From Spirulina sp. CCY15215 (GTDB lineage Bacteria > Cyanobacteriota > Cyanobacteriia > Cyanobacteriales > Spirulinaceae): a DNA stretch of 35,138 bases. Position 1 is the stretch's first letter; each line of letters starts with the position of its first letter. Under the pieces are notes generated by a model that had not been told where the DNA came from, did no database searches, and saw only the letters and a program-made list of their open reading frames with translations. The stretch is taken from contig NZ_JACSWA010000380.1 of the NCBI RefSeq assembly GCF_016888125.1, positions 1-35,138 on the forward strand. The letters are read 5' to 3'. Positions 22,068 through 30,464 of this stretch are shown in pieces. The translations under genes and the position numbers were made by a program.

Positions 22068-24185
22068 ATGCGAGAACTTTTATATTTAGAAATTCCGATC
22101 GCCGACTCTGCAAAAGTTTGTCGCTGGTTGCAAGAAGAATGGCAACCCCGTCTCGGAAAAAAGATAATAACCCCCAAGGGAATTCGCCTGCAATTCAACA
22201 AAAATACCGTCAAAACTGCTTCATCACACCTTTCCTCAATTCCCGAAAGCGAACTATCAATTTTTACTTGGAGCCTTCAGCGTACCACCTATTTAAAGGT
22301 CTTTCGCTGGGGAGAGAAATCTGTTCCTTTAGAATCTCAATTACAACAGCAGCTACAAACCGAGATAAGAAAACGCTTTCCCCAACAATATCACCAATTC
22401 CCAGAAATAGATTTATCTCAACAGTCTATTTTTGAGGCACTCGCACCTCATTATCCTCAAACCGTGCATTTTTTCCAAAAAATGCCCCGAGGAGAAGCAG
22501 ACCTAAACCGTGCTTATTGGTGGGAAAAACGCTGGCGAGAAAGTGTTGAAAATCCCCAACAACCTCCACAAGTTATCTTTCCAGAAAATGAGCAAAAAGA
22601 CAACCAAAAATCGGAATATGACCTGATCTATATTGGCGGTGCTTTAGGGGTCATTCATGCCGCAGTAATGGCACGATTAGGCTATCGTGTCCTTTTGGTG
22701 GAACGTTTGGCTTTTGGACGTATGAATCGCGAGTGGAATATTTCTCGGGGAGAATTTCAAAGTTTAATCGATTTGGGTTTATTTACCGTCGAGGAATTTG
22801 AATCTGTCATTGCACGAGAATATCAAGATGGATTTAATAAGTTTTTTGATGGCAATAATCCCCCGCATCTCAAGTCAAAAGTATTGCATACGCCAACAGT
22901 TTTGAATATTGCGATCGCCTCTGACAGACTCTTACATCTCTGCGGAGAAAAATTAAAGGCGGCTGGGGGAGAAATTTGGGACGAAACTGAGTTTGTGCGT
23001 GCTAATATTGGTAAAAATAATGTGACAGTACAGTTAAAAAAACTCGGAACTGGAAAGGAAAGACAAGCAACAGGACGCTTATTAATGGATGCGATGGGAA
23101 CCGCTTCTCCTATTGCCTGGCAACTCAGTAATGGACGGGCTTTTGATAGTGTTTGTCCGACGGTAGGGGCTGTTATTGAAAAGGGTTTTGCACCGGGGGT
23201 TTGGGATTCAACTTATGGAGATGTTCTCAACTCTCATGGGGATATTTCTCGAGGACGACAATTGATTTGGGAATTATTTCCGGGAGAGGATGAAGAATTA
23301 ACGGTTTATCTCTTTCACTACCACCAAATACATCCCGATAACCCTGGTTCTTTATTAGAAATGTATGAAGATTTCTTTACAATTCTACCAGAGTATCGCC
23401 GTTGCAACATGAATGAATTGGTCTGGAAAAAAGCAACTTTTGGTTATATCCCAGGGCATTTTAGCATCGGAAGTGGCGATCGCGTCGTGGCTTTCGATCG
23501 CCTCCTCGCCATTGGAGATGCAGCTTCTCTACAATCTCCCCTCGTGTTTACTGGGTTTGGTTCTTTAGTGAGGAATTTAGGGCGCATAACAAATCTCCTG
23601 CATACGGCGTTAAAACACGATTTACTCGAAAAACAACATTTAAACCAAATTCGCGCCTATCAGAGCAATATTGCTGTAACCTGGCTCTTTTCTAAGGGGA
23701 TGATGGTACCCACTGGCCAAACTTTACCTCCTCAAAGAGTGAATGCGATGCTAAATACATTCTTTGGTTTATTGGCGAATGAACCATCAGAAATTGCCGA
23801 TACTTTCATCAAGGATAAGTTTAATTGGCTAACCTTTAATCGCCTTGCTATTAAAGCTGCTTTGATGAATCCTTTATTAATTGTTTGGATTTGGAAACAA
23901 TCCAGTATAGAGGATTTTATCCGTTGGATTGGCAGTTATTTGACCTTTACTTTAGAAGCAATTTTAGGGTTTTGTTTTAAGGGTTGGTTGCCAGGATGGT
24001 TGCAGCGATCGCAGGGTTGGTTGGAGAAAAAATATCCGGCTTTATGGTTGCGTTTGTTGAGTTTTAGCGATCGCCTTACTGCGGGGGTAGGTTTATCTCC
24101 AGAAGTCGCTAACCGACAACAACAGGAGGCATTAGCGCGTCAAAAAAACTTGCGATCGGCTTTAAATCTATCTATTCAAAAGTGA
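22068..24185 (+). CDS. cruA: Lycopene cyclase, CruA/CruP family (FAD-dependent), probably CruA
   Basis: Carotenoid pathway flavoprotein that cyclises the ends of lycopene at a membrane. 705 aa. An N-terminal domain of about 185 residues precedes the FAD domain, which starts with DLIYIGGALGVIHAAVMARLGY and LLVERLAFGRMNREWNISR. NREWNISR is a motif of the CruA/CruP group. Later signatures: RLLMDAMGTASPIAW, LLAIGDAASLQSPLVFTGFGSL, and a hydrophobic C-terminal segment for membrane contact. The length and long N-terminal extension fit CruA better than the shorter CruP, but both belong to one family and I cannot settle it without alignment. A duplicate of its last bases lies at 25022. Confidence 0.85.
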   Translation: MRELLYLEIPIADSAKVCRWLQEEWQPRLGKKIITPKGIRLQFNKNTVKTASSHLSSIPESELSIFTWSLQRTTYLKVFRWGEKSVPLESQLQQQLQTEIRKRFPQQYHQFPEIDLSQQSIFEALAPHYPQTVHFFQKMPRGEADLNRAYWWEKRWRESVENPQQPPQVIFPENEQKDNQKSEYDLIYIGGALGVIHAAVMARLGYRVLLVERLAFGRMNREWNISRGEFQSLIDLGLFTVEEFESVIAREYQDGFNKFFDGNNPPHLKSKVLHTPTVLNIAIASDRLLHLCGEKLKAAGGEIWDETEFVRANIGKNNVTVQLKKLGTGKERQATGRLLMDAMGTASPIAWQLSNGRAFDSVCPTVGAVIEKGFAPGVWDSTYGDVLNSHGDISRGRQLIWELFPGEDEELTVYLFHYHQIHPDNPGSLLEMYEDFFTILPEYRRCNMNELVWKKATFGYIPGHFSIGSGDRVVAFDRLLAIGDAASLQSPLVFTGFGSLVRNLGRITNLLHTALKHDLLEKQHLNQIRAYQSNIAVTWLFSKGMMVPTGQTLPPQRVNAMLNTFFGLLANEPSEIADTFIKDKFNWLTFNRLAIKAALMNPLLIVWIWKQSSIEDFIRWIGSYLTFTLEAILGFCFKGWLPGWLQRSQGWLEKKYPALWLRLLSFSDRLTAGVGLSPEVANRQQQEALARQKNLRSALNLSIQK

Positions 24186-24203
24186 ATTAAATAATGTCAT
24201 CAT
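24150..24203 (+). repeat. Left copy of a duplication that flanks the VapBC module
   Basis: The 3' end of the cyclase gene and the bases after it (TTGCGATCG, GCTTTAAATCTATCTATTC, AATTAAATAATGTCATC). The last part copies the start of the acetyltransferase gene at 25083 (ATGTCATC) and then diverges. See the right copy at 25022-25090. Confidence 0.85.
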
Positions 24204-24254
24204 CATGGTCTTTTGGGTAGAATATTGGAAAGTTGTTTAAATTAATATCGAACT

Positions 24255-24560
24255 ATGACACCTATAAAAGAGCAACTCCTTCAAGAAATCGAACGTACCC
24301 CAGATAATCTCATCAAGGAGGTGCTAGATTTCTTGCAATTTGTCAAGACAAAACAAAAACGAGAACAGATTTTAGTTGAGAATGATAGCGATGTTAAAAA
24401 TATGGAGGAAATGGATGGAGAAGAATTACGCGATCGCCCAATCTGGGAACTTTTTGAAGAGTTTACCGAAAATATTCCTGAAGAAATTCTAGCTCAACTT
24501 CCTACAGATGGGGCAGAAAAACACGATTATTATATTTATGGAACGCCAAAAAAAATGTAA
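24255..24560 (+). CDS. Antitoxin of a VapBC-type pair
   Basis: 101 aa. The N-terminus (MTPIKEQLLQEIERTPDNLIKEVLDFLQFVK) is the DUF2281-like helical segment common in cyanobacterial antitoxins. The middle is strongly acidic (DVKNMEEMDGEELRDRPIWELFEEF), and the end DYYIYGTPKK is typical of antitoxins paired with PIN toxins. It should bind and block the toxin and probably represses its own promoter. The stop overlaps the toxin start by one base (24560). A TAGAAT box at 24218-24223 could be the -10. The pair lies between two copies of a duplicated sequence. Confidence 0.86.
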   Translation: MTPIKEQLLQEIERTPDNLIKEVLDFLQFVKTKQKREQILVENDSDVKNMEEMDGEELRDRPIWELFEEFTENIPEEILAQLPTDGAEKHDYYIYGTPKKM

Positions 24561-24973
24561 TGAGACAGGTATTTGCAGATACATTTTACTGGTATGCACT
24601 CATTAACCCAAGAGATGAATGGCATCAGAGAGTTAAAGACTTTAATCGTACTTTAATTAATACTCATCTCGTGACAACAGATGAAATATTAACTGAATTG
24701 CTAAATTTTTTCTCTTCTTATGATGCTTATATGAAAAATGGAGTGATTCGGCGCGTTCAAGATATTTTGAATAGCGATCGCGTTGCCGTTATTGCTCAAA
24801 CTCGCTCATCTTTTGTCAATGGCTTAACACTTTATCAAAATCGCACTGATAAAGGCTATAGTCTGACAGATTGTATCTCTATGCAAACAATGAAGAAACT
24901 CGGAATTACAGAGATTTTGACTCACGATCGCCATTTTACTCAAGAGGGATTTACAATTTTGTTTGCAGATTGA
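24560..24973 (+). CDS. PIN domain ribonuclease toxin (VapC-like)
   Basis: 137 aa. PIN domain with the acid residues in place: Asp7 in VFADTFYWYALIN, Glu42 or Glu46 in TTDEILTELLNFF, Asp104 in YSLTDCISM and Asp123 in THDRHF. PIN toxins cleave RNA, often tRNA or rRNA, when freed from the antitoxin. The start overlaps the antitoxin stop by one base, so translation is coupled. All key residues are present, so the toxin looks active. Confidence 0.92.
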   Translation: MRQVFADTFYWYALINPRDEWHQRVKDFNRTLINTHLVTTDEILTELLNFFSSYDAYMKNGVIRRVQDILNSDRVAVIAQTRSSFVNGLTLYQNRTDKGYSLTDCISMQTMKKLGITEILTHDRHFTQEGFTILFAD

Positions 24974-25021
24974 GATACAGTGATGCGATCGCCTTTCCTG
25001 TTCTTGGATATTTTAGATGAG

Positions 25022-25090
25022 TTGCGATCGCGATCTGCTTTAAATCTATCTATTCAAAACTAAATTAAAACTAAATTAAATTATGTCATC
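25022..25090 (+). repeat. Right copy of the duplication that flanks the VapBC module
   Basis: TTGCGATCG, then GCTTTAAATCTATCTATTC, AATTAAATTATGTCATC. It repeats the cyclase 3' end (24150-24203), but with a HIP1-like insert (CGATCT) and an extra ACTAAATTAAA unit, and it leads into the intact acetyltransferase start at 25083. The two copies enclose about 820 bases holding both toxin-antitoxin genes. Confidence 0.85.
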
Positions 25091-25733
25091 TCAAAATCAC
25101 GGTCCCTCTCCCGATACGCCTTTTCCGATCCCTGGAGTAACCAGGCTATGCTATCTCAAAAATATCATCAAAAACCCCAATATTATTGTAGGCGATTATA
25201 CTTATTACGATGATTTTGAAAACCCAGAAAACTTTGAGAAAAATGTACTCTATCATTTTGATTTTATTGGCGATAAATTAATTATCGGCAAATTTTGCGC
25301 GATCGCCTCTGATGTTAAATTTATTATGAATGGAGGCAATCATCAAATCGCGGGAATTAGCACCTATCCCTTCTCAATTTTTCAAACGGGTTGGGAAATT
25401 GCTGCACCGGAAGCATGGCCGCATAAAGGAGATACAATAGTTGGTAATGATGTTTGGATTGGTTACAATGCAACCATTTTGCCTGGAATTCATGTGGGGG
25501 ATGGGGCGGTTATTGCGGCGAATTCAACCGTGAGTAAAGATGTCCCACCTTATACTATTGTAGGGGGAAATCCGGCAACAACAATCCGTCAAAGATTTGG
25601 CGATCGCACCATTGAAAAACTCTTAAAAATAGCTTGGTGGAATTGGAATATTGAGAAAATAACGACTTATCTGCCCATAATTTGTAGTAATGATGTTGAG
25701 GCATTAATAGCGATCGATAATGAAAATGCTTGA
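25083..25733 (+). CDS. CatB/Vat-related O-acetyltransferase (hexapeptide repeat)
   Basis: 216 aa left-handed beta-helix acetyltransferase. GDKLIIGKFCAIASDVKFIMNGGNHQ contains the likely catalytic His87, and the NGGNH...STYPF layout is that of xenobiotic acetyltransferases (Vat, CatB). The second coil block has GNDVWIGYNATILPGIHVGDGAVIAANSTVSKDVPPYTIVGGNPA. Family members acetylate streptogramin A or chloramphenicol, but many chromosomal members act on unknown sugars or small molecules. A resistance role is not implied here. It is alone on the plus strand, convergent with ktrA. Confidence 0.93.
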   Translation: MSSQNHGPSPDTPFPIPGVTRLCYLKNIIKNPNIIVGDYTYYDDFENPENFEKNVLYHFDFIGDKLIIGKFCAIASDVKFIMNGGNHQIAGISTYPFSIFQTGWEIAAPEAWPHKGDTIVGNDVWIGYNATILPGIHVGDGAVIAANSTVSKDVPPYTIVGGNPATTIRQRFGDRTIEKLLKIAWWNWNIEKITTYLPIICSNDVEALIAIDNENA

Positions 25734-25756
25734 TTTGGGAAGATAGGCGGAAAAAT

Positions 25757-25774
25757 GGGAGCTATAACACTCCC
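25757..25774. terminator. Possible weak convergent terminator
   Basis: GGGAG (25757-25761) and its inverse CTCCC (25770-25774) enclose CTATAACA, followed by TTTACAAT. It lies between the convergent acetyltransferase and ktrA genes. The stem is short. It also looks like a decayed copy of the GGGAGCG..CGCTCCC repeat seen at 17921. Confidence 0.35.
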
Positions 25775-25788
25775 TTTACAATAATTAA

Positions 25789-26514
25789 TTAAATGGGTAA
25801 GCGTTTAATATCTTTATTGTTACCTAAAACTACCATTGCCATGCCTTGATGAAGACGACGATTCGGTAAAGGATTAATATCAAAATTCTTGTCATCTTCA
25901 GCGATCGCCAGCACTGTTAAACCATAAAGACTGCGGAGTTGCAGTTCTGTAATTGTTTTACCTTCAAATTCTGCGGGGATAAGAACTTCGACAATACTGT
26001 GATCGGGATCGAGATCGAAGCGATCGAGAATAGCGGGTTTTGTCAGCATATAAGCTAAGGCCTCCCCCGCTTCATATTCAGGGAAAACAACGCGATCGGC
26101 TCCCACTTTTTCTAAGAGTTTGCCATGAATTTCTGTAGAGGCTTTTGCCACGACTTTAGATACCCCAGCTTCCTTCACATTCAGGGTTGTAATAATGCTT
26201 TCTTGAATATAGTTGCCAATGCCAATAATAACAGTATCGAATTCAAAAATCCCAGCTTCTTTTAAAGCACTGGGTTCTGTTGAATCCAAACAGATTGCAT
26301 GAGTCGCAATGCTATCATTAAGGGCGTGTGCCACTAATTTTTCATTAATGTCCACCCCCAAAACTTCATTGCCCATTTTATGCAATGAGGCCGCCACCGA
26401 TCGCCCAAAACGACCCAAGCCGATAATGGCAAACTGCTTATTTTCTCGTGTTAGCGTCGCCATAAAATTCAGCGATCGCAAATTCCAACCGGATTTTTGT
26501 CCTTTATTGACCAT
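25789..26514 (-). CDS. ktrA: Potassium uptake regulatory subunit KtrA (RCK domain)
   Basis: 241 aa cytosolic RCK protein. The N-domain has the nucleotide site IIGLGRFGRSVA (Gly32, Gly34, Gly37) with Asp55 at the end of strand 2, then VVAKASTEIHGKLLEKVGADRVVFPEYEAG. A TrkA-C domain occupies about 155-241. It forms a ring under KtrB and gates K+ uptake in response to ATP/ADP or NAD(H). The ATG at 26514 abuts the ktrB stop exactly, so translation is coupled and this start is chosen. An internal ATG at 26463 is possible. Confidence 0.95.
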   Translation of the reverse strand: MVNKGQKSGWNLRSLNFMATLTRENKQFAIIGLGRFGRSVAASLHKMGNEVLGVDINEKLVAHALNDSIATHAICLDSTEPSALKEAGIFEFDTVIIGIGNYIQESIITTLNVKEAGVSKVVAKASTEIHGKLLEKVGADRVVFPEYEAGEALAYMLTKPAILDRFDLDPDHSIVEVLIPAEFEGKTITELQLRSLYGLTVLAIAEDDKNFDINPLPNRRLHQGMAMVVLGNNKDIKRLPI

Positions 26515-27852
26515 CTAGCCAACCAATAAGTTTTCTTCAGGATATTTTACTTGACTGGGGCGAGGATCGCCAAATAAAGCAGCCATTAAAACCAAAATAC
26601 CAACTCGGCCAATAAACATGGTAAGAATGATCACCAATTGTCCCCATCCCGAAAGATTTGCGGTAATTCCCGTGGAAACTCCTACGGTAGCAAAAGCGGA
26701 AATGACTTCAAAAAAAAGATTGATAAATTCAAAGTTCTGTCCTTCAATCAGAACCAGTAAAGAGGTGACGATCGCAATGGTCATTCCCGACCCAAAAACT
26801 ACCGCGATCGCCTTTAAAATCAACGAACTGGCAATCTTGCGTCCATAAACAACGACTTCTTCATGGCCGCGCAATGTCGAACGGGTACAATTAAATAAAA
26901 TTCTCAAGGTTGTGGTTTTAATGCCTCCTCCCGTACCGCTTGGACTCGCACCGATAACCATTAAGCCGATGATGATAAATAACATCGCATCTGTCATTGT
27001 ACCAAAGTCTAAAGTATTAAAACCTGCCGTGCGAGTCGTGACAGATTGAAACCAAGCAGACAAAATTTTCTCCTGTATGGGAAGACTGGCCAATGTATCA
27101 TAATTAACTGATTCGATCGCGAGAAAGGCCACAGTTCCTAGTATCAGTAAGATCGCGGTGGTATTCACAACAACTTTGAAGTTGAGAGAAAAAACAAATC
27201 TTGATTTAGGATTCTGAAATTGATTCGTACACCAAATATAAAATTCAATAATGGTTTGATACCCAATTCCCCCCAAAATGATGAGTGCAGGAATGACTAA
27301 ATTAATAGTCCATGAGCCGCGATAAGCGACTAAACTATCGGAAAATAAACTAAACCCGGCATTGTTCCAAGCACTAACACTATGAAAAATGGCTAACCAC
27401 AGTCCTTGGCCAAATCCGTAATCATCTGCGAAAGTTTTTAGGGTCAAAAAAGCCCCTGTTAGTTCAAATAGTATAGTTGTTGCTAAGATCGAACGCATTA
27501 AATTGCGACTCCCGTGGACAAAAGGGCGATCGAAAGATTCTTGAATTGCAAATTTTTGCCTCAAGTCGAATTTGCGCCGTAAAACTAAAATCAAAAAGGT
27601 GGTACTGGTCATATATCCCAACCCCCCAATTTGAATTAAAAGTAAAATCAAAAACTCACCGATCGCCGAGAAATGCGTTCCCGTATCTACAACGATCAAT
27701 CCTGTTACGCAAACGGCTGAGGTAGAGGTAAAAAGGGCTACGAGAGGACTATTCCAAGTTCCTTCGCTAGTGGAAATAGGTAGGGTTAATAAGAGTGTTC
27801 CTATCAGGATAACACCGACAAAACCCAAGCAAATTGTACGAGCAATTGTCAT
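26515..27852 (-). CDS. ktrB: Potassium/sodium-coupled transporter KtrB (TrkH family)
   Basis: 445 aa membrane protein with four membrane-pore-membrane repeats. The filter segments are visible in order: SAVCVTGLIVVDTGTHFS, SVSAWNNAGFSLF, SVTTRTAGFNTLDF and SAFATVGVSTG, each with its conserved filter glycine. The loop SPSGTGGGIKTT in the third repeat is the gating region. It takes up K+ across the plasma membrane with KtrA, important in osmotic adaptation in cyanobacteria. It is the first gene of the ktrB-ktrA operon. A KtrE partner, used in Synechocystis, is not in the window. Confidence 0.97.
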   Translation of the reverse strand: MTIARTICLGFVGVILIGTLLLTLPISTSEGTWNSPLVALFTSTSAVCVTGLIVVDTGTHFSAIGEFLILLLIQIGGLGYMTSTTFLILVLRRKFDLRQKFAIQESFDRPFVHGSRNLMRSILATTILFELTGAFLTLKTFADDYGFGQGLWLAIFHSVSAWNNAGFSLFSDSLVAYRGSWTINLVIPALIILGGIGYQTIIEFYIWCTNQFQNPKSRFVFSLNFKVVVNTTAILLILGTVAFLAIESVNYDTLASLPIQEKILSAWFQSVTTRTAGFNTLDFGTMTDAMLFIIIGLMVIGASPSGTGGGIKTTTLRILFNCTRSTLRGHEEVVVYGRKIASSLILKAIAVVFGSGMTIAIVTSLLVLIEGQNFEFINLFFEVISAFATVGVSTGITANLSGWGQLVIILTMFIGRVGILVLMAALFGDPRPSQVKYPEENLLVG

Positions 27853-27935
27853 ACTTTTATTAGTTCAAAACTTAGGATTTAAAGTAGGTACTTTCTGCCC
27901 TATGGGAGTCTAATTTTCCCTCGATCGCCTAATGG

Positions 27936-29345
27936 CTAAGAACTGAAAAGCGCGATCGTTTGTTTGGCAAAACCTTGCAGAAATTCTGTTCTTTGATTTT
28001 GCTCAAAAACTGCTTTGAGTTTCTGGGTTAATTTCTGCCAATTAAAAGGTGTTTCTTCCGTCGTTGAATCGATCGCACAATCTTGGAAATAGGCAATTAA
28101 ACTCAACCCAGCCAAGCGAGTTAAATAAGCAGCGCTAATTCCCTGCATCGTTCCTCCAGCAACAAAAGTAATCGCATTGCTTTTTAGTAAATGCCCGATC
28201 GCTTGAGTGGAGAGTTCTACGATACCTAATTTAACCATGAGTTGCCCGATCGCCCCTGCTGTATCTTTACTAACAGATAGAGATAATTTTTGTTGATAAA
28301 TTGCCCCTAAATCCATTAACATTTGAGCGCTAATTGCCGCCGTTGCTAATAAATCTAATGCCGCAACAGGGTTAGCAAAGGCAGTTGCAGCAGCAATCCA
28401 TTGATATTGTTCGACAATCGGTAAAGCGCGATCGCGGCGAATATCATTGAGCCTTATTTTAATTTGCTGTTGTAGGGTTTGCGCTTCTCGCCAGGTTGTC
28501 CCCCAGATTAATTGTTCTCGTTCTGTGCTTAAAATAACCTCGAGGCGATCGCGCAATGCTTGTATGGCTGGGTTTTGTGATTCTGTCCACTCCTTTAAAG
28601 ACCCATCTATTTGATGTTGGCGAACTTGGATCGGGGCAGGTGCCGCTAAAATCGAGAGGACATCTTTTGCGGGTAAAATCCCCAAAATATGTTGGTGTAA
28701 CTGTTGTAATATCATTTCCCGTTCTTCAGGAATATAGCGATCGCCTTTATTGAACAGCAACAAGATTCGCTGATTGACACTTCTGAGCCGTTTTAAGACC
28801 TGCAATTCTGAATCCGTTAAATCCCCCGTCAGCAACCATAAGACCGCATCAGCAGCCTGTAAACAGTCTTCCTGCCAATTTTCTAAGGGGTGAGAAGGGG
28901 TGGGGATTTCCTGCCAAGTGACATTTTCCCAAGTCGATGTGGTGAGGATTTTCTGCAAGCAGGTTTTTCCCGCTAATTTTGCCCCAGCGATCGCAATATT
29001 GACCTCCTGTCGCTCTAAGCGTTTGGGAAGGATATCCAATTGAACTTCTAAATCGCTACAATCGCGATCGGGATCTTCTGCTTTTAGTATCGAGAGGCGA
29101 TCGCCCAAACTCGCGATCGCCGCTTCCACCTCTTTTCGACCCAGAGAAGCGGGAAAAATTAGGGGGGGCGTTTTTTGGCCAAATTGATGTTTTAGCCACC
29201 AAAAACTCCCCCCGATGGCGATCGTACCCAACAAACTAACTTCGCCGATTTCTAGGGCTGTATCGCGAATACTCCAGAACAACCACAGTCCAAACGACAA
29301 GGCCATTCCGCCAACTAAAATGGGTTTGCGGAGTTGTAGTCTCAT
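27936..29345 (-). CDS. Membrane-associated GTPase, YcjF/DUF697 family
   Basis: 469 aa. Two N-terminal membrane segments (about 8-23 and 35-52) are followed by a TRAFAC-type G domain: P-loop GAKLAGKT (121-128), G3-like DAVLWLL, and G4 NKGD (199-202). A C-terminal DUF697 domain with hydrophobic helices includes NPVAALDLLATAAISAQMLMDLG. The function of these proteins is unknown; related ones are linked to membrane or stress processes. The ATG at 29345 is chosen because GGAGAGGG lies just upstream; an ATG at 29369 adds eight residues. It is transcribed away from the tic22-like gene, and the 343-base intergenic region carries three GTTAAC sites. Confidence 0.9.
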   Translation of the reverse strand: MRLQLRKPILVGGMALSFGLWLFWSIRDTALEIGEVSLLGTIAIGGSFWWLKHQFGQKTPPLIFPASLGRKEVEAAIASLGDRLSILKAEDPDRDCSDLEVQLDILPKRLERQEVNIAIAGAKLAGKTCLQKILTTSTWENVTWQEIPTPSHPLENWQEDCLQAADAVLWLLTGDLTDSELQVLKRLRSVNQRILLLFNKGDRYIPEEREMILQQLHQHILGILPAKDVLSILAAPAPIQVRQHQIDGSLKEWTESQNPAIQALRDRLEVILSTEREQLIWGTTWREAQTLQQQIKIRLNDIRRDRALPIVEQYQWIAAATAFANPVAALDLLATAAISAQMLMDLGAIYQQKLSLSVSKDTAGAIGQLMVKLGIVELSTQAIGHLLKSNAITFVAGGTMQGISAAYLTRLAGLSLIAYFQDCAIDSTTEETPFNWQKLTQKLKAVFEQNQRTEFLQGFAKQTIALFSS

Positions 29346-29494
29346 TTCCCTCTCCTCATTGCCAAACATTGCGCGTCGCGCTGTCCTACTTTATTTCTCT
29401 TTCCCATGCTACAGTCATCAGTCACCCGTCAGAATCATTTATCTCTTTCTGGGGAACTCCTGCAAGAATCTTTCAGTCTCAGGAATTTACAACT

Positions 29495-29541
29495 GTTAAC
29501 AATTGCCGTATATTGGTTAACAAAATTTACAAATTGTTAAC
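29495..29541. promoter_or_regulatory. Three helically phased GTTAAC palindromes
   Basis: GTTAAC occurs at 29495-29500, 29516-29521 and 29536-29541, each in an A/T-rich context close to TTGTTAACAA. Centre spacings are 21 and 20 bases, about two helical turns, so all sites face the same side of the DNA. They sit in the 343-base divergent gap between the GTPase gene and the tic22-like gene (start 29689). I see no other gene in this gap. This looks like an operator for an unknown dimeric regulator. Confidence 0.5.
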
Positions 29542-29688
29542 CTAATCGGGAAGCGAGATTTTTAGAGCAAGATTTAAACAGTCTGTTGTGCGATCGCTTC
29601 GCCCTTGACAGTTTGCTTGTTTGCTGTTCGGGAAATCCCAGGTAGTTCTTAGTTGCAAAAGTTCGGTAGAGTTTTAAGGTCAATTAAA

Positions 29689-30444
29689 ATGAAAATGAAA
29701 TCTTTGGTTCGTTGGTGTTTAGCATTGAGTGTCGCGGGAATCACCCTTTCAAGCAGTTTGTTCTCAGGAACATTAAAAGCATTAGCTTTAACCGAAACAC
29801 AGATTGTAGAGCGTCTGAAAAGCATTCCCGTGTTTGCCGTTGCCGATGAAAATGGTGCGCCCTTAGTGGCCAGAATTCCCCAAAACGCTCAAAGCACTCC
29901 TAATGCCGATAGTCCAAGCGTTGCCGGAGTTTTTATCAATCCAATTGATGCCCAAGCATTTATTACCCGTCTCAAACAGGAAAATCCCAGCTTGGGCAAT
30001 AAATTGCAAATCATTCCTGTTTCTTTAGGAGACATCTATCAACTCGATCGCCGCAATAACCAACAAGAAGGCGTTAATTTCACCTACGTGCCAACCAATC
30101 GCCAAGTAGAATTAGCACAGCAACTCAACCCCGAAAATTTTCAAGGTGTTCCTCTCTTTATCGCTAAAGCTGGTGCAGAAGGTGGCTATTTAACCCTTCA
30201 GCAAAATGAAGAACAAGTTATTCCCTTCTTTTTTGAGAAGGAAGGGATCGAGCAAATGGTAGAACGGTTTAAAGAGCAACAACCTTCCCTTGCCAATACT
30301 ATACAAATCCAAGCAGTGCCTTTAGAAGGGGTGATTCAAACCTTAGAACAGAACGATAATGCAGAACTGCAAAAAATCGTTCTCATCCCTACCCAAGCCT
30401 CCCTCGAGTATATCAACACCCTGCGCCAGCAAAATCAAAGATAG
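29689..30444 (+). CDS. Tic22-like family protein (exported)
   Basis: 251 aa. A signal peptide of about 30 residues (MKMKSLVRWCLALSVAGITL...) ends near ALA-L. The mature part has two related halves: IVERLKSIPVFAVADENGAPLVA, VAGVFINPIDAQAFITRLKQENPSLGNKLQIIPVSLGDI, and a second copy with FEKEGIEQMVERFKEQQPSLANTIQIQAVPLEGV. This is the Tic22 layout. In cyanobacteria Tic22 is periplasmic or lumenal and supports outer-membrane protein assembly. Start ATG 29689: AAGG sits nine bases upstream; earlier frame extension has no ATG. prmC begins 20 bases after the stop, so they may share a transcript. Confidence 0.93.
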   Translation: MKMKSLVRWCLALSVAGITLSSSLFSGTLKALALTETQIVERLKSIPVFAVADENGAPLVARIPQNAQSTPNADSPSVAGVFINPIDAQAFITRLKQENPSLGNKLQIIPVSLGDIYQLDRRNNQQEGVNFTYVPTNRQVELAQQLNPENFQGVPLFIAKAGAEGGYLTLQQNEEQVIPFFFEKEGIEQMVERFKEQQPSLANTIQIQAVPLEGVIQTLEQNDNAELQKIVLIPTQASLEYINTLRQQNQR

Positions 30445-30464
30445 TCGTAGATTGGGGGAGTAGG

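Noticed and set aside
25083-25733. Antibiotic resistance gene
   Set aside because: The fold matches Vat/CatB acetyltransferases, but many chromosomal relatives act on other substrates, and there is no resistance context.
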